NCBI GenBank assembly: GCA_947846985.1
Contig: CANTUZ010000008.1
Coordinates: 23,765,352 to 23,829,351 of the forward strand
DNA length: 64,000 nt
DNA from: Fratercula arctica
Taxonomy: Eukaryota; Chordata; Aves; Charadriiformes; Alcidae
Direction: 5' to 3'
Positions within the stretch are counted from its first letter, which is position 1; each line of letters begins with the position of its first letter. The notes below the pieces were generated by a model, which worked only from the letters and a program-made list of their open reading frames with translations, was not told the DNA's origin and did not search any database. Position numbers and translations under genes: made by a program. Below, piece after piece: positions 35,701 through 47,737 of the stretch.

Positions 35701-38006
35701 AATAAAAAAGGAAATGTGTCTCTTACCCACAAATAACTTAATTTTTTGCATCAGAATTTTCATTAGTGATCATCCTCTAAATTACTATGTAAATCTACCT
35801 CAGTGATGCTGTTAAACAGATTTCACTGACACTGAATAATTATGTCTCCAGCATTAGGTGATTAGTCTAAAGTTGTCACATAACACTTTACCTTACTTAT
35901 GAATATTTAAGCTTCTAATCTAATATGTATCAACTGTACCTTCAAAATAGATGTTTCTTAATATTTTTAAGGAAAAATCAGTAAGTTCAAATGCAAGGAA
36001 TGCTATCCTGAGCAGTCACGTGACAATAATGTGTAGATTGCAAGACAAAAACTGCAAAAAATTTTGTACCTTTATGTTCCTACATTACTGTATGATATTA
36101 GACACTACCACTCCCATAAGTTTTACTAAGCTGGAAACAGCTTGGAAGATGAATAAAAACAATCTCTAAAAGCTAAAAAAATATAATTAAAAGTGTTGGC
36201 TGGCTGTGTCTTTTTAATGTTTTCAAAGACTGAAATATAGTGTCTAAAATTAAAATACAGATTTGAGCTGTCAACAATGCCAACACATGTAGGTAAAACT
36301 ACTTCTCATATAACAGTATCTAATTCCTGCTTCTCTCTGGGTTTTGGACACAAAACTAAGTGACAGAATCCATGCTGTAGTTATATTAAAACATCACCTC
36401 CAAAAGCAGATATTTCAAAATTTTTTTATACTATTTTTTTTTGTAAAATAGACTTTTTAAAAGCTAATAGTGTTAAAAACTAGCACATATATGAGAAAAA
36501 CAATGGTTTGAGATTATTTATTTTGCCAAGTTTAAAGTATGAATCACATAAAAGCATTAGAAACTGATACTGCAGTATTTCATAAAATCAGAAAATGCTA
36601 GAGTGAAACACCTGCAAATTTAATGTCTTTATATATAGGCACTCCTATGATATTGCCATCATCTACTACTTGAAACAATGAAAACAATAAAAAAATTTTA
36701 CCTTAAAATGAGTAACAATTTACACTGGGATCAAACAATACATATGGCAATCCTGTGCGCTATTTGAATTTATCCATTCAAATGATATTTAAAGAAAATA
36801 ATTAAATCATCAACATTCTCAAATTGAAGAGGGAAAATTCATTAAATAATCCCTGAGTATATATGGTATTGCAATTAATACAATTAATAATATGCGTATG
36901 CTTTTAATCGTGTTGTTTTGGTTGGTTTTTTTTTAAGCATACACAAAAGAATATGCAAGAGGAAAAAATTATCACAAGCTGAAATGCTAAGCTTGTGTGG
37001 TCTCCTCAGTGTATTCTAGAAATCCATTACCATGCACTGGACAGGTTTGGATACTGCCATCATTCTTATGTCTCATAGTATCTTTCGGTGAGATCTTCCT
37101 AATCACACTCAGAATATTAATATGCTGCTGAGTATAATTTTTTTTCCCTATTACAGATCATGCTAACATGTTTGAAGGATTCTCTTGCAGACTGTCTATT
37201 AAAGTTAGGCCAAACAACAGCAGACATCTGAGCTTCCCTATGTGAAATTGTTGATGCTATCAAAATTTTTACTGTCATCATACCTTACATCCCACACAAG
37301 TTAATTACTTTATTATCTAAAGTACAGTAATTGTTCCAGATATTACATGGAAGGACTAAAAGGAAAGATCTTTATCTCTAGATTCCCCAAACTTACATGT
37401 CAACTATCCAGAATATATGAAACACTGAAAAACGTCACTGGAAACGTCAATGGAAAACAAGAGGGAAGGATAGACAAAGCAGGTTTTGACCTTAATTCTA
37501 GGATGCTTTTGAAAGTAAACATCTGCAATTATGATGCAGATGGCATAACATACTTGGGGCTTTTATATCATATTAGAGACTTTCATTTTGTGTTAGAAAT
37601 TGTCATGTTACAAGGCACTCAACATTACCTCAGCAGCTTCCTATAATTTATTTCTTTATTCAGACTGCATAGATTTTCCACAATGGAGGGAAAAAAGCCC
37701 CACCCAAACATTACAGGATGGTATGAAATGTAGGAGATGTAGAAGAATGGCAGGGCTTTTTCCCTGATACTAATATTTCTGACAGTCCTTAACATGATTT
37801 CCTACATCAATAGGAACCACTAACATAAGTATTTCCAATGTTTATGTTTGGAGTTTTCATTGCTAGAATTTGTTACCTGTTCTTTTCAGTTCTACGGAAG
37901 GGACAGATAATCTAAGGGACGTGAAAGAAAACTGCTCTTTGCTTCTTTGTTGTTTGCTTCCCATCTGGTACAGGATATTTGCAGATATGATCAGACAGTA
38001 TTGACT

Positions 38007-38040
38007 GGGGGGGCCGGGGCCGGGGTGGGGGGGGTGGTGG
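38007..38040 (+). repeat. G-rich tract with quadruplex potential
   Basis: The tract runs G7-CC-G4-CC-G4-T-G8-T-GG-T-GG. Four or more G-runs of at least four, separated by one or two bases, meet the usual definition of a stable G-quadruplex motif. It stands alone in AT-rich DNA. No gene start is evident nearby. Confidence 0.75.
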
Positions 38041-41000
38041 GCAAAGACTGGCAAATTTCTATTAGGAAGGGTTCCAATGTAATTGAGATCAGTCTAGAGT
38101 AGCTCAGAGTGTCACTCTTAGTCTTACACAGGGATGTATCTCAGAGATCCAGGTTCCTCTTATCCCTGTATCCATCAAGCTACTGGCAATTTTGAATTAA
38201 TGTCAAAATGGAATTGCCAAGGGTTTTTGCATTCTTAAATATTTTACCCCTTAGCACTTCCATATGGCAAAGAGATGAGAAGTATAGGTGGTCTTGTAAA
38301 GTATTTTCAAAGTAAAACAATAGTGACATATTGATGCATTTGAGAAAGCATCACACACTTAATAACTGATGCATTTGAGAATGAAAATATATTACAGAGG
38401 CAAAAGACACCGATAAGGGGACAATTCATTTATTTGAACTGAGTATGCAGTGTGAGTGTGGAAATTTTATCTAAGTGTGTTTAGAATTAAAGGAAATTAT
38501 CTGACCTAAATGTTTATGGTTTTCTTATGATTACTATAATCAGCAAAAAAAAGCTGAAATATAAGAACTACCCAAAGACCGGAAGATTAACACAGCGTTT
38601 ACTAAACACAGTAAGAACACCAGACTAATGATGCCTGTTAGTTCTCAGCCAGCATCACAAACAAACCTTCAATCTGAACCAATCTGACGCTCAGCATTGC
38701 TTTTTGTGGCAATTTCTACATCCAGTCTCTCTGGTGTTTTTTTAATCAACTTAGAATTTTTCATGAAGTTATAGGTGTAGTCAGATAATGGAATAAAAAA
38801 CCCAACATCTTGCTACCAACAGCTGCCGATTTTTTCAAAACTAAAAATGACAGGATCCATTCCAGTAACTGACAATGGAGGGCAGGACAGATTCCCTAAT
38901 TCCCCCCTCCCCCTGCCATTACATGCTCTATTAACAGAGCATGTCCAAAACAGGCCATCAGCCCTATGCTTCCCAAGTTCCTACAACATATCATACCCTT
39001 CGAATCAGGGTGCTGATGCTGTGCCCTGCCCCTTCAGCCTTTATGGAGCGGAGAAGTTGCAAGGCAAGATCTTTTATTTCCCTTAGGAGCATCTAAAGCT
39101 CTTATCTATTGTACAGGCATCTATCTTGTGGCAGTTATAATATTATTTGAGGTTATCTCCCTATCTGTCTTATCTGTCTCCTTTTCACAGGAGAATTAAG
39201 CTACTTTATGGATGGGGCAAAAGCCTGCATATATTCAGCTAACTCACAGCAGGAAACATCAAGGCCTTTTTAGGATTAGCCGTGTCATTTTAGAGTACTA
39301 TCTATAAAAGGAACCAAGAAATTGCTTGGACTGCTTTTGCACTGTAGAGCATCTACTAGTTTTTAGGCTAAACCTGACGAATAAAAGGGTTTCCAAGTCT
39401 ATCCACAAGATGTTAAATATAAGTAGGCAGCCATTCCAAACATTATGAAATTAAACATCCTCCTCTATTCTGCATAATAAAACCAAATTGCTACAATTGT
39501 GTCATTAAATGCCAAACGCTGCTAGTATGAAAAATTGGAGCAGCCTGGAGATTTTTCTTGGGTTCTGTCAGCAGCACATGTCTGCCTGCAACAAGGAATA
39601 CCTATACCCATATGCTGTCTGTCAGCCTTGATGACAAATGCAGCACAGTCTTTGTGCTTCCAGCAAACAGAAAAAGTAAATGATATATAAAGCCCCTCTT
39701 TGTTCTGATTCATGGATAGAAGGCATTACACAGACAAAGAAAAATGTAATGTCTGCATGCTCATCGGGGATATTAAACTACTGCCGCTGTGAGGTGATTT
39801 AGAAAAACCACTGTTTTATTTTATATTTATGGATTTGAATCCAAGCTAAATGTATTTGTAAATGACTGGGGCTCAGTTGTCACTTGGCCTCCATCTACTT
39901 ATGCAAGCAATGCGACCACTTGGTCTGGGCATGACAGTGCTGTAAGCTCTCAAGCCTCACAATAGCAGCGATTCCCTGCCTCGCCACAGCTGAATCAGCG
40001 ACTGAGGGTGAACAAAGTCATCCGAACTCTTTGCTGCCGTGGACAAGCAGCAAACTGCAAATTCCCTGGAGTAATGGGTGGAAACTGGGAGGAGGCTGCT
40101 TCAGGGGGATTGCTCTTTCTTTCTAATGATTTTCCAGTGGTGTATGACTTTCCCCATCACTATGTCTGAAAGGCAAAATTTGCAATCGTACAATGCCAAA
40201 CACCTGTATGATTATAATTTTTGCAAGGCTCAGCTTCCTATATTATAATGAAGGAAAAAAAAAGGCCACGCCAAAGTAAGGTCTCTCTTGTGCTCCTTCC
40301 TACTTGCTCTATTCCCTTCTACTTCCCACATTCTAGCAAAGAAAAATTCCAGGCTTCTGTAGAAACATATGCTGATGTTAGAAAAACATTTTATATAAAT
40401 AAATATATCAGAGGAATTTAACATTATTAGGCTCATCCCCAGAAGAAAGGTAGACTTCATGTCCCTCAAGTCCACTAGATAATTAGAGAAAGATAAGCAG
40501 CTCCTAAAGGAAATTATGACCCACTAGATGTCTTATAGACTTATGTTACAGCAGTGTCCATAAAGTTCTTCTGGTGATACCTTACATATTTGGCTGACCT
40601 GAGAGTCTAGGTGACTAAGTTAGGTTAGAGGTTTCACCTTACCCCTTTTAGATGGCTAAACTTAAAGAGTTATTAAACGAAAAAAAATTAGACTTTTAAA
40701 CTCATACATCATGTTCATCATTGAACCACTATTTGTCTTACTCTATTCTAAAGCTGACTTTAGGTAATCAACAAGCATGCAATTTCAGAAATAAAATTTC
40801 ATAACTGTTAGGCAACTGTGGCAGCAATGATCATTCCAAAATAATACCACTGAAATAGGAGGTACTATTCGCTTTGTTATCACGGGGACTGTTTCCATAA
40901 AGCTCCTATAAAATCCATATGCACAGTAACCCATATTTGCAAGTGAAAACAGTTGCTGATGTGTGCAATTATTTATTCTGAATACAGAACAGACATCTGC

Positions 41001-41347
41001 ATGGGTAAATGGATGTATATGCAAATTTTCTCCCAAACATATAGACAGGTTTGATGCAAAGCCACAAAGCTTTTTGGAATATTCCTGTTGATTTCAGGGA
41101 TTTTGCCCACAGATGTTATTTCCATGCCATTGACATTACTTCATTGCTCCTAAATATCAAGAAGGAGTTTAACTTTTCTTTTACTTATAGCACAGTTAAA
41201 CTGATACTGAGTCAAATCAAGCCAAAATACTCTTAAGGAGGGATAATCTCAAGAAGTAAGCTTGACAGTCACTATGTAATTAAGCATGAATCGTACTGTT
41301 ACATATCTTCTCCTGCAGTGGATATTTGCAAGCAAAAATCAGGGATT

Positions 41348-41363
41348 CCCCCCCCCCCCCCCC
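41348..41363 (+). repeat. C16 homopolymer
   Basis: Sixteen consecutive C (G on the other strand) in otherwise AT-rich sequence. Likely a polymorphic mononucleotide tract and a place where read-through or assembly errors are common. Confidence 0.9.
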
Positions 41364-42058
41364 GCAGGAAATCTGTTAAATAAGGAAAAGCTCCAAACTT
41401 TTAAAATCCATGTGTATATGTTAAAGCTTTCCATTAAAAAGAAAAAAAAAATCAAAACCCCCAAAAAACTGAACACCCTTCATAAAGCTCAAAGCTCAAA
41501 CACCTTTCACGGTTACATTTTGCTGCTGCTGAAGGATCAAAATAACTAAGAGAAAAATAAGATATTCTGAAAATCTTTTGAATTCCATAACTGTGTTCAC
41601 ATTGTGATGTGGGTTTTTTTGTTTAAATCCAAAGGCTCTCAATAATTAGAAAGCTTCCAGGTTGCCCTTAGGCAAACGAGTACCACCAACTCTCTATTAT
41701 CATTCAAAGAACCAACAAACACTTGAGGCATCTCTGTATTATACATTTGCTACTATACAGGGTTTGGGGGCCCTACTGTTCTGTGGGCACAGGGGCACCT
41801 GCTTAAAATGTTCCCAGTCACCACAGGGCAGCTCATCTGTGTGAACTAGGATCAAATTACTGGTCAGGTCTCAAACAGAACTGAAATGTGCCCAAACCAG
41901 CAGCAGTGACCTCTGGCACTTCACTGGGTGGCCGATCAGTGCAGGAATGGGCACTTGTTTTGCTTTGACAAATCCTCTCATAATTTCTCTTGAAAACCTG
42001 AATTTTCCATTCTTTTGGATTAAGGTGCTGCACTTTAATTAAAGACGAGTTGTTGTTA

Positions 42059-42321
42059 GAATCATAGAATAGTTTAGATTGGAAGAGACCTTGAAGATCA
42101 TTGAGTCCAACTGTTAACCTGGCACTGCCAAGTCCACCACTAAACCACGTCCCTCAGCACCACATCTACATGTCTTTTAAATACCTTCAGCGATGGTGAC
42201 TCAACCACTTCCCTGGGCAGCCTGTTCCAATGCTTGACAGCCTTTTTGGTGAAGGAATTTCTCCTAATATCCAATCTAAACCTCGATCACTTCCCTAGTC
42301 CTGCTGGCCATGCTATTTCTG
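42059..42321 (-). mobile_element. CR1 LINE 3' fragment with internal deletion, antisense
   Basis: The + strand begins agaatcatagaatagtttag, the reverse complement of the CR1 3' end, and runs through the conserved 3' region to CCAATCTAAACCTC at about 42286. It then jumps to GATCACTTCCCTAGTCCTGC. In the fuller antisense copy at 58233 the matching segments are separated by about 300 bp (58452 to about 58762), so an internal piece was lost here. There is no coding potential. Confidence 0.82.
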
Positions 42322-45300
42322 TTGTTCTTGGTTCGCTGATTTATAAGGTTTGAAGCACGTTTAATTTGCATTCAGTTACATGTAATCTTGCAAGGGGCTA
42401 GAAGGAATAATTTATAAGGGAGATAAATTTGTATAGATTAGCCAAATGCCTACTGAGTGAGAATATAGCCATCTACAAATATTTAGAAGAATTAGACAGC
42501 AAAGAAAAATAAATATTGTTGAAAATAACACATGTAGTAGGCCACTGAAGTATAACTAGGAATAAATAAAAACAAGCAAAGAAGAAGGCTAAGAACACAG
42601 ACGAAAGGCTTAGCAGCATAACCAGGTAAACAGAGAAGGGTCATAGCTCTATATCTATACCTCTGTTATCATTCAGTCTAAATTTATAATCTCAAACATA
42701 TTATGCCTTAAATATAAGACAATAGCTAACTAAGATTAATGACTTTAGTGGGTCTATGTTCCTAATTTTCAGCTGAGCAGCTTGGGACATACCTTCTCTC
42801 TCTCCATTTACGCTACCCATGTTAAACTAACAATAAAACATACTTATTTCTCTTTCCTCATGCTGTGTAATGTATTTATATTTTGTCTTTGGGTTAACAT
42901 GTATTTAACTACAGATTAAGACCGGTATCTACAAATGTCTCTTTTACCTGTATGTTAGAAAACTGTATCTGGTTAAGTAGCACACCAGCTCATACCTAAT
43001 TGAAATGGATGTTGCTACACTTAAAAAATCCTTTTATATTAACGGCATGCTGAAGATGTCAATGCATCTATGTACTGCTTTATATTCCTATCACTCCCTG
43101 TAGACAAACCTATATATGCATTTTTATACACATATATGTACACATATATACATACACACTATATACACACACACTACTTATATATGTATATATATGTACA
43201 CACACCTCATGCAAGGATTGTGTGGTGTGTCCATCACTTACCTTGGAAAAGCAAGCAAGCAAGCTAGATTCATTATTATTAAAATTTTGGCACAGATTCC
43301 AGTCTGCCTCCCAATTCCAACAATTTAAGAGTGGAAAAAAAGTATTGCTCTCATTCTGAAAAAATCATCATGATAAAGAATGGCTAAACACAATTTTGCT
43401 AGTCTTTCCTATAAAATTTGCACTGCTTTTGTGGTGAGTTTTTTCCCCTCTCTCCTTAATGGGGGAAAGAGGATCACCAGACAACATGACCCACCAAGTG
43501 GACACTTATTTAGTGGACCAAGTGGGAGATGGGCCAGATCAGGGCAAGCTTCACACTTGCACGCACATACAGGTGCAGGGGACTGGGACCTGCCCCAAGC
43601 ACTGCTCGGCAGTAAGCACAGCGAAGCCCTGGGGAAGTCCACACTCACTCCCCATCAGTGTTGGCACCATCTCACATAGCACACACTCTGCTCTACACTA
43701 CATCAGACATCTCTGCATGGTGACGTCACACACACACACTTGACTATTACTGGGGGTAATTGCCACTCAAACCAGTCCTCACTGATACCACGCTGCATTT
43801 TCCAAAAAGAACTCTGGTATCAGACATGCCAAAAAGATTTACAGGCTGCCCAGGTTTGCAGTAAAGCTTTTCCTGATATTGCAAGAGGAGCTCATCTTGT
43901 ACAAGGAGATTGTCACAGCATCTCTTAATGAGAGAAGTCTGCTGGTTTTTTTAGAGAAATTAAAATTGTATCCCCTCAAGAAGTAATCATGTAATTATTG
44001 CACTGTATCATATCCCTACTTCTTCCCAGACTGCAGAAAAGGTTGTACAGAGGAAACCTTTGTAGCATCTAAATACTTCCATCTGTATTACTTTCAAATT
44101 TTTTGAAATAAAAAGATAAATTTACTTACTCTTCAATTTTCCACTTCTGGATGAAAAGAAGACTGAAACAACAGGAAAGTGCTAAAAAAAAATGAAAGAA
44201 ATATTAAGCATAAGTGAACAATGGTGTTTTCTCCCACTAATCATCTCATGGGATTTTTAGAGTTAGATGTTAAAAGTATACTCTGTGAATAAGAAGCATC
44301 TCTTCGGTCTTTCAGAAGAGTAGTATTTTACTGACATGAGTTCTTATCTCTCTATTATTTGTGGAGGTCTGAGTGGGGTAATTAATTTATATTTAAAAAT
44401 GTTTTTTGGTTCTTATTTTGATTGAGTAATGCATACTTTGTACAGCTTTCTTTTTAAAATATAAAGTCTAAAATCTCTGGAGTACAAAGAGTTCTGAATA
44501 ATCCTAGAGAAAGCTTGACTTCGTATTAATTGATCTGCTAAATCAAAAAGTGGTTATTGCCTGTACATATTTAAAAATAGATAATAAGATCTTAATCACT
44601 ACTCAGTCTTAAAGTTCTGCTTTCTTAGGTAGCAAAGTCTGTAATCCTATGTGGTTTATGCCTTATCTCTTACTTCTGAAAGTTGTTAGATTCCGTCTCA
44701 GACAAGTTTGGCTTGTTTGCTTTGTTTTCTGTAAGTATATGTAAAAACATACTAAAATATCAAAGAGAATTTAGAGGGTTTTAAAATATCTGTAGAAAAC
44801 TTGTGACTATTTAAAATAATACCATTATTCTCATAAAATCATTAATAATTTCCATTTTAGGTCCTTGTTACATGGAACATGTAAACTCTACCTGATAGAA
44901 AATATCTATTTTAATAGGAATGAGACCAAAACAAAATTCTAGCATAGGTAGACAGCTAAACTAGACAACATTTCAAGTAAAATGGTTCTTTCTCTCTACT
45001 GTAGGCACAGCCTGAAAAAAAAAAATTATATATCATTGCTGCTGCTGTTTTTCATTTGTCAGCATGTATTAAATTCATGAATACATGGCAGAAGTATTCC
45101 TAGCCCAAAATTACTTTTATAAAGCATGATTTTATCCTGCACATTTGCTCCTAGTGCCCAATCCTGTCTTTGGTTTGCCTGTTATTTTGACCTTATCCAA
45201 TGAATTCCCAGATTATGATTGTACTAAGTAATTTACTGTCAGAAGTTCAAAACCAGTTATTTGACCTTTCCAGATTAAGTTAATCTAAATTAAAGTATGA

Positions 45301-46272
45301 GCAATTAATGTGGTATTTAAATTTTCCACCTTCCCTTATTGATTTCTTTCCCCCCATCTCAGTACTTCTATTAGTACCAGTTAATTTTTGTTTGTCTCAG
45401 AAGTTAATTTCTATATTTCAAAAACCAACACAGAGGAATTTTCTGAGCTGATGTTGTGAGGTGAATTTTACAATCAAACATCATTATGATTTCAGTCTGA
45501 TTTCAGGGAAAGACAGTTCTGCAGACTGCAACGAAGAACAGATTGTTCCATAGACTAAAGACCAAGCCCCAAAGTATACATGACAACAGCTGCAAATAAA
45601 CTAATATATTTTCAGTCTATGCAAAACATTAGCTTTTCTCAGCTGAGTAATGGAGTAAGAAGTTATGGGATATATATTATCCAAGTAGTTTTCAAGGTCA
45701 TAAAGAAAACACCCACATACCATATCACTAACACTACCACAGTATACCAGAATACTTCCTATTTGATATGGAGTCCATTCAGTAAAAAAGGTAACGATAT
45801 TTATTGCATTCAAACTAATTTATGGAATTTCATCTAAGTATTTTTAAGTGTTTCATAGAAGTGGCTTATATTCCAGCCTTTAATGGGCAAGACTACATTG
45901 TACACCCTTCGAAGAGAAAAATCCTGGCCGTACTGAAGATGATGACAAACTTACCACGAATGCTAAGACTTTCAAAGGGAGTTGATATTATTGACCCAAA
46001 AAGACACAGCGCTAGACAAGGAAATCACATTCTTCAATTCCTAGTCTCATCTAAAACCATTATAATACAAACTTACCGGCTGTTTTATCTGTGTGTCATC
46101 AGCCGAACCAAGAAGATGGCCATCACTTTATCCCACTGAAGCACATGCTTCCATAGCACTTTTAAATTGTTAAAATTTTAAATTGGTAAAAACATACTCT
46201 TGGTACCACAGCTGTTATTTTAAAACAACAATCAATTTGAAGTTTTACTGACACCTTGATGCAGTGAAATGC
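42322..46272. other. AT-rich region, no confident gene
   Basis: Contains a TA/CA microsatellite (43112-43205), a GC-richer pocket at about 43440-43760 with three overlapping ORFs of 94-99 codons or fewer, and a 105-codon ORF at 45822-46139. A 33-bp - strand segment at 44130-44162 has a very good acceptor and donor but can be read in two frames. Nothing here reaches gene-level support. Confidence 0.4.
43112..43205. repeat. Compound TA/CA microsatellite
   Basis: Alternating (TA)n, (CA)n and CATATATGTACA units over about 95 bp. The two overlapping Tyr/His/Thr-rich ORFs across it are products of the repeat and not genes. A second short (CA)n run sits at 43726-43739. Confidence 0.85.
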
Positions 46273-46922
46273 TGAAGTTAACACTCAATAGCCTTGGTGA
46301 CTATTAAGCAGGTATTCTTTATTGCAGCGCCGGGTGCACAGGGGATTGCTCCACCTAATGTGTGCGCCGACTGATTTAGATGTACAGTTTAAATACATAC
46401 TACGTATACATATTCACTAGTTTTCCAAGAAATGATTACTTATTCATTAACTCATTATTACAGGTTACTGCCCACTCCTGCATGCGCACTAGAGTCTCTT
46501 GGTGGTCTTCAGAGACATCTGGTTGTCATTTACTTCCTCCACGCCTCTTCATCGTGGTGACCTTCTGGTGAACTGCAGGCCTCTACTCCTTTATTCTTGC
46601 TGGCGCATCAAAAATATTAGCTCTGACTGGTCTCTGCATACCTCAGTAATCCTGGGCCCCTTGTTTTGAGAGATAAGCTTCTACTACAGGGTTATATTGT
46701 CCTAAAGCATTGTCTTAAAAAATAAGAGATAAGTTCTGACATTTAGTAGTACAACTGTTGCATCTGCTCTTCGTACAGCCTTAAGGAGCCTAGTCTCCTA
46801 AATTAAGCTCCTACTCTAATTTACAGTTCTAATATATTATGCCCCTACTTCAATTAGTTTACAGCTTTAATATATCAAACCCTGCTTCAAGCTAAAGTGC
46901 TGATAAACCTCCATTCCCCATC
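46273..46922 (-). mobile_element. ERVK-like LTR, antisense
   Basis: On the - strand the sequence reads ...GCACCCGGCGCTGCAATAAAGAATACCTGC..., with AATAAA at 46318-46323 (TTTATT on +) followed by a short U5. This arrangement is typical of avian class II (ERVK/alpharetrovirus-like) LTRs, from general knowledge of such LTRs. The upstream part (46600-46920) holds AT-rich segments with several near repeats of 'TTCTAATATATTA'. The element is old and its ends are approximate. No target duplication could be confirmed. No gag, pol or env sequence is adjacent. Confidence 0.55.
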
Positions 46923-47146
46923 ATCTCTTTATGAAAGGGATTGGACAAATGAGACTAGAACCCTTTAAAGACACTAGATCAAAATGGAAGGGAATTTTTT
47001 CCTGATGTTTATTCTCACTCTTTGAAACTTTTTCATTAAAAATAAATTGCATGTTTCTTTTCCTAGACAGCACCTGGTGGATTAATGGTTTTGGAAAACT
47101 ACAGCTAATCACAAAACCAGCTAGTTCAGACATAGTCCTTTTTTTC

Positions 47147-47737
47147 CTGGGCTGCACCAAAAGAAGTGTGGCCAGGGAGGTGATTCTCCCCCTCTACTCC
47201 ACTCTCGTGAGACCCCACCTGGAGTACTGTGTCCAGCTCTGGAGTCCCCAGCACAAGAAGTACATCGACCTGTTGGAGCAAGTCCAGAGGAGGGACACAA
47301 AGATGATCTTTAGGGCCGGAGCACCTCTCCTATGAAGACAGGCTGAGAGAGTTGGGGTTGTTCAGCCTGGAGAAGAGAAGGGTCCGGGGAGACCTGGTAG
47401 CGGCCTACCAGTACCTGAAGGGGGCCTACAGGAGAGATGGGGAGGGACTGTTTGCAAGAGCATGTAGCGATAGGACAAGGGGCAATGGTTTTAAACTAGA
47501 GCAGGGTGGGTTTAGATTAGACACTAGGATGAAGTTCTTCACAATGAGGGTGGAGAGGCACTGGAACAGGTTGCCCAGAGAGGTGGTGGAAGCCCCATCC
47601 CTGGAAGTTTTTAAGGCCAGGCTGGACGAGGCTCTGAGCAACCTGATCTAGTGGGAGATGACCCTGCCCATGGCAGGGGAGTTGGAACTAAATGATCTTT
47701 AAAGTCCCTTCCAACCTTTCCAACCCATTCTATGATT
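47147..47737 (+). mobile_element. CR1 LINE, 5'-truncated, relatively intact 3' half
   Basis: The copy begins CTGGGCTGCACCAAAAGAAG and ends with the CR1 tail CATTCTATGATT. It encodes the C-terminal part of the reverse-transcriptase ORF in two frames, with pieces such as [20 protein letters not shown] and, after a frameshift near 47320, [20 protein letters not shown] up to a stop at 47649. It then carries the 3' untranslated region. It looks less diverged than the copies at 17641 and 27990. It is 5'-truncated and cannot mobilise itself. Confidence 0.9.

Larger units (their letters stand above)
29746..42058. other. Long AT-rich region without confident genes
   Basis: Twelve kilobases with no recognised mobile element and no convincing coding sequence. 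It contains a 120-codon ORF at 33646-34008, a TGAC tandem run near 34060-34074, a G-rich tract at 38007-38040, a moderately GC-rich unique block at about 39860-40140 and a C16 homopolymer at 41348-41363. Some short - strand splice-bounded segments (35362-35490, 37877-37911, 40586-40614) are treated as leads in the findings. Confidence 0.4.

Noticed and set aside
43070..43328. Tyr/His/Thr-rich ORFs
   Set aside because: Translations of the TA/CA microsatellite.
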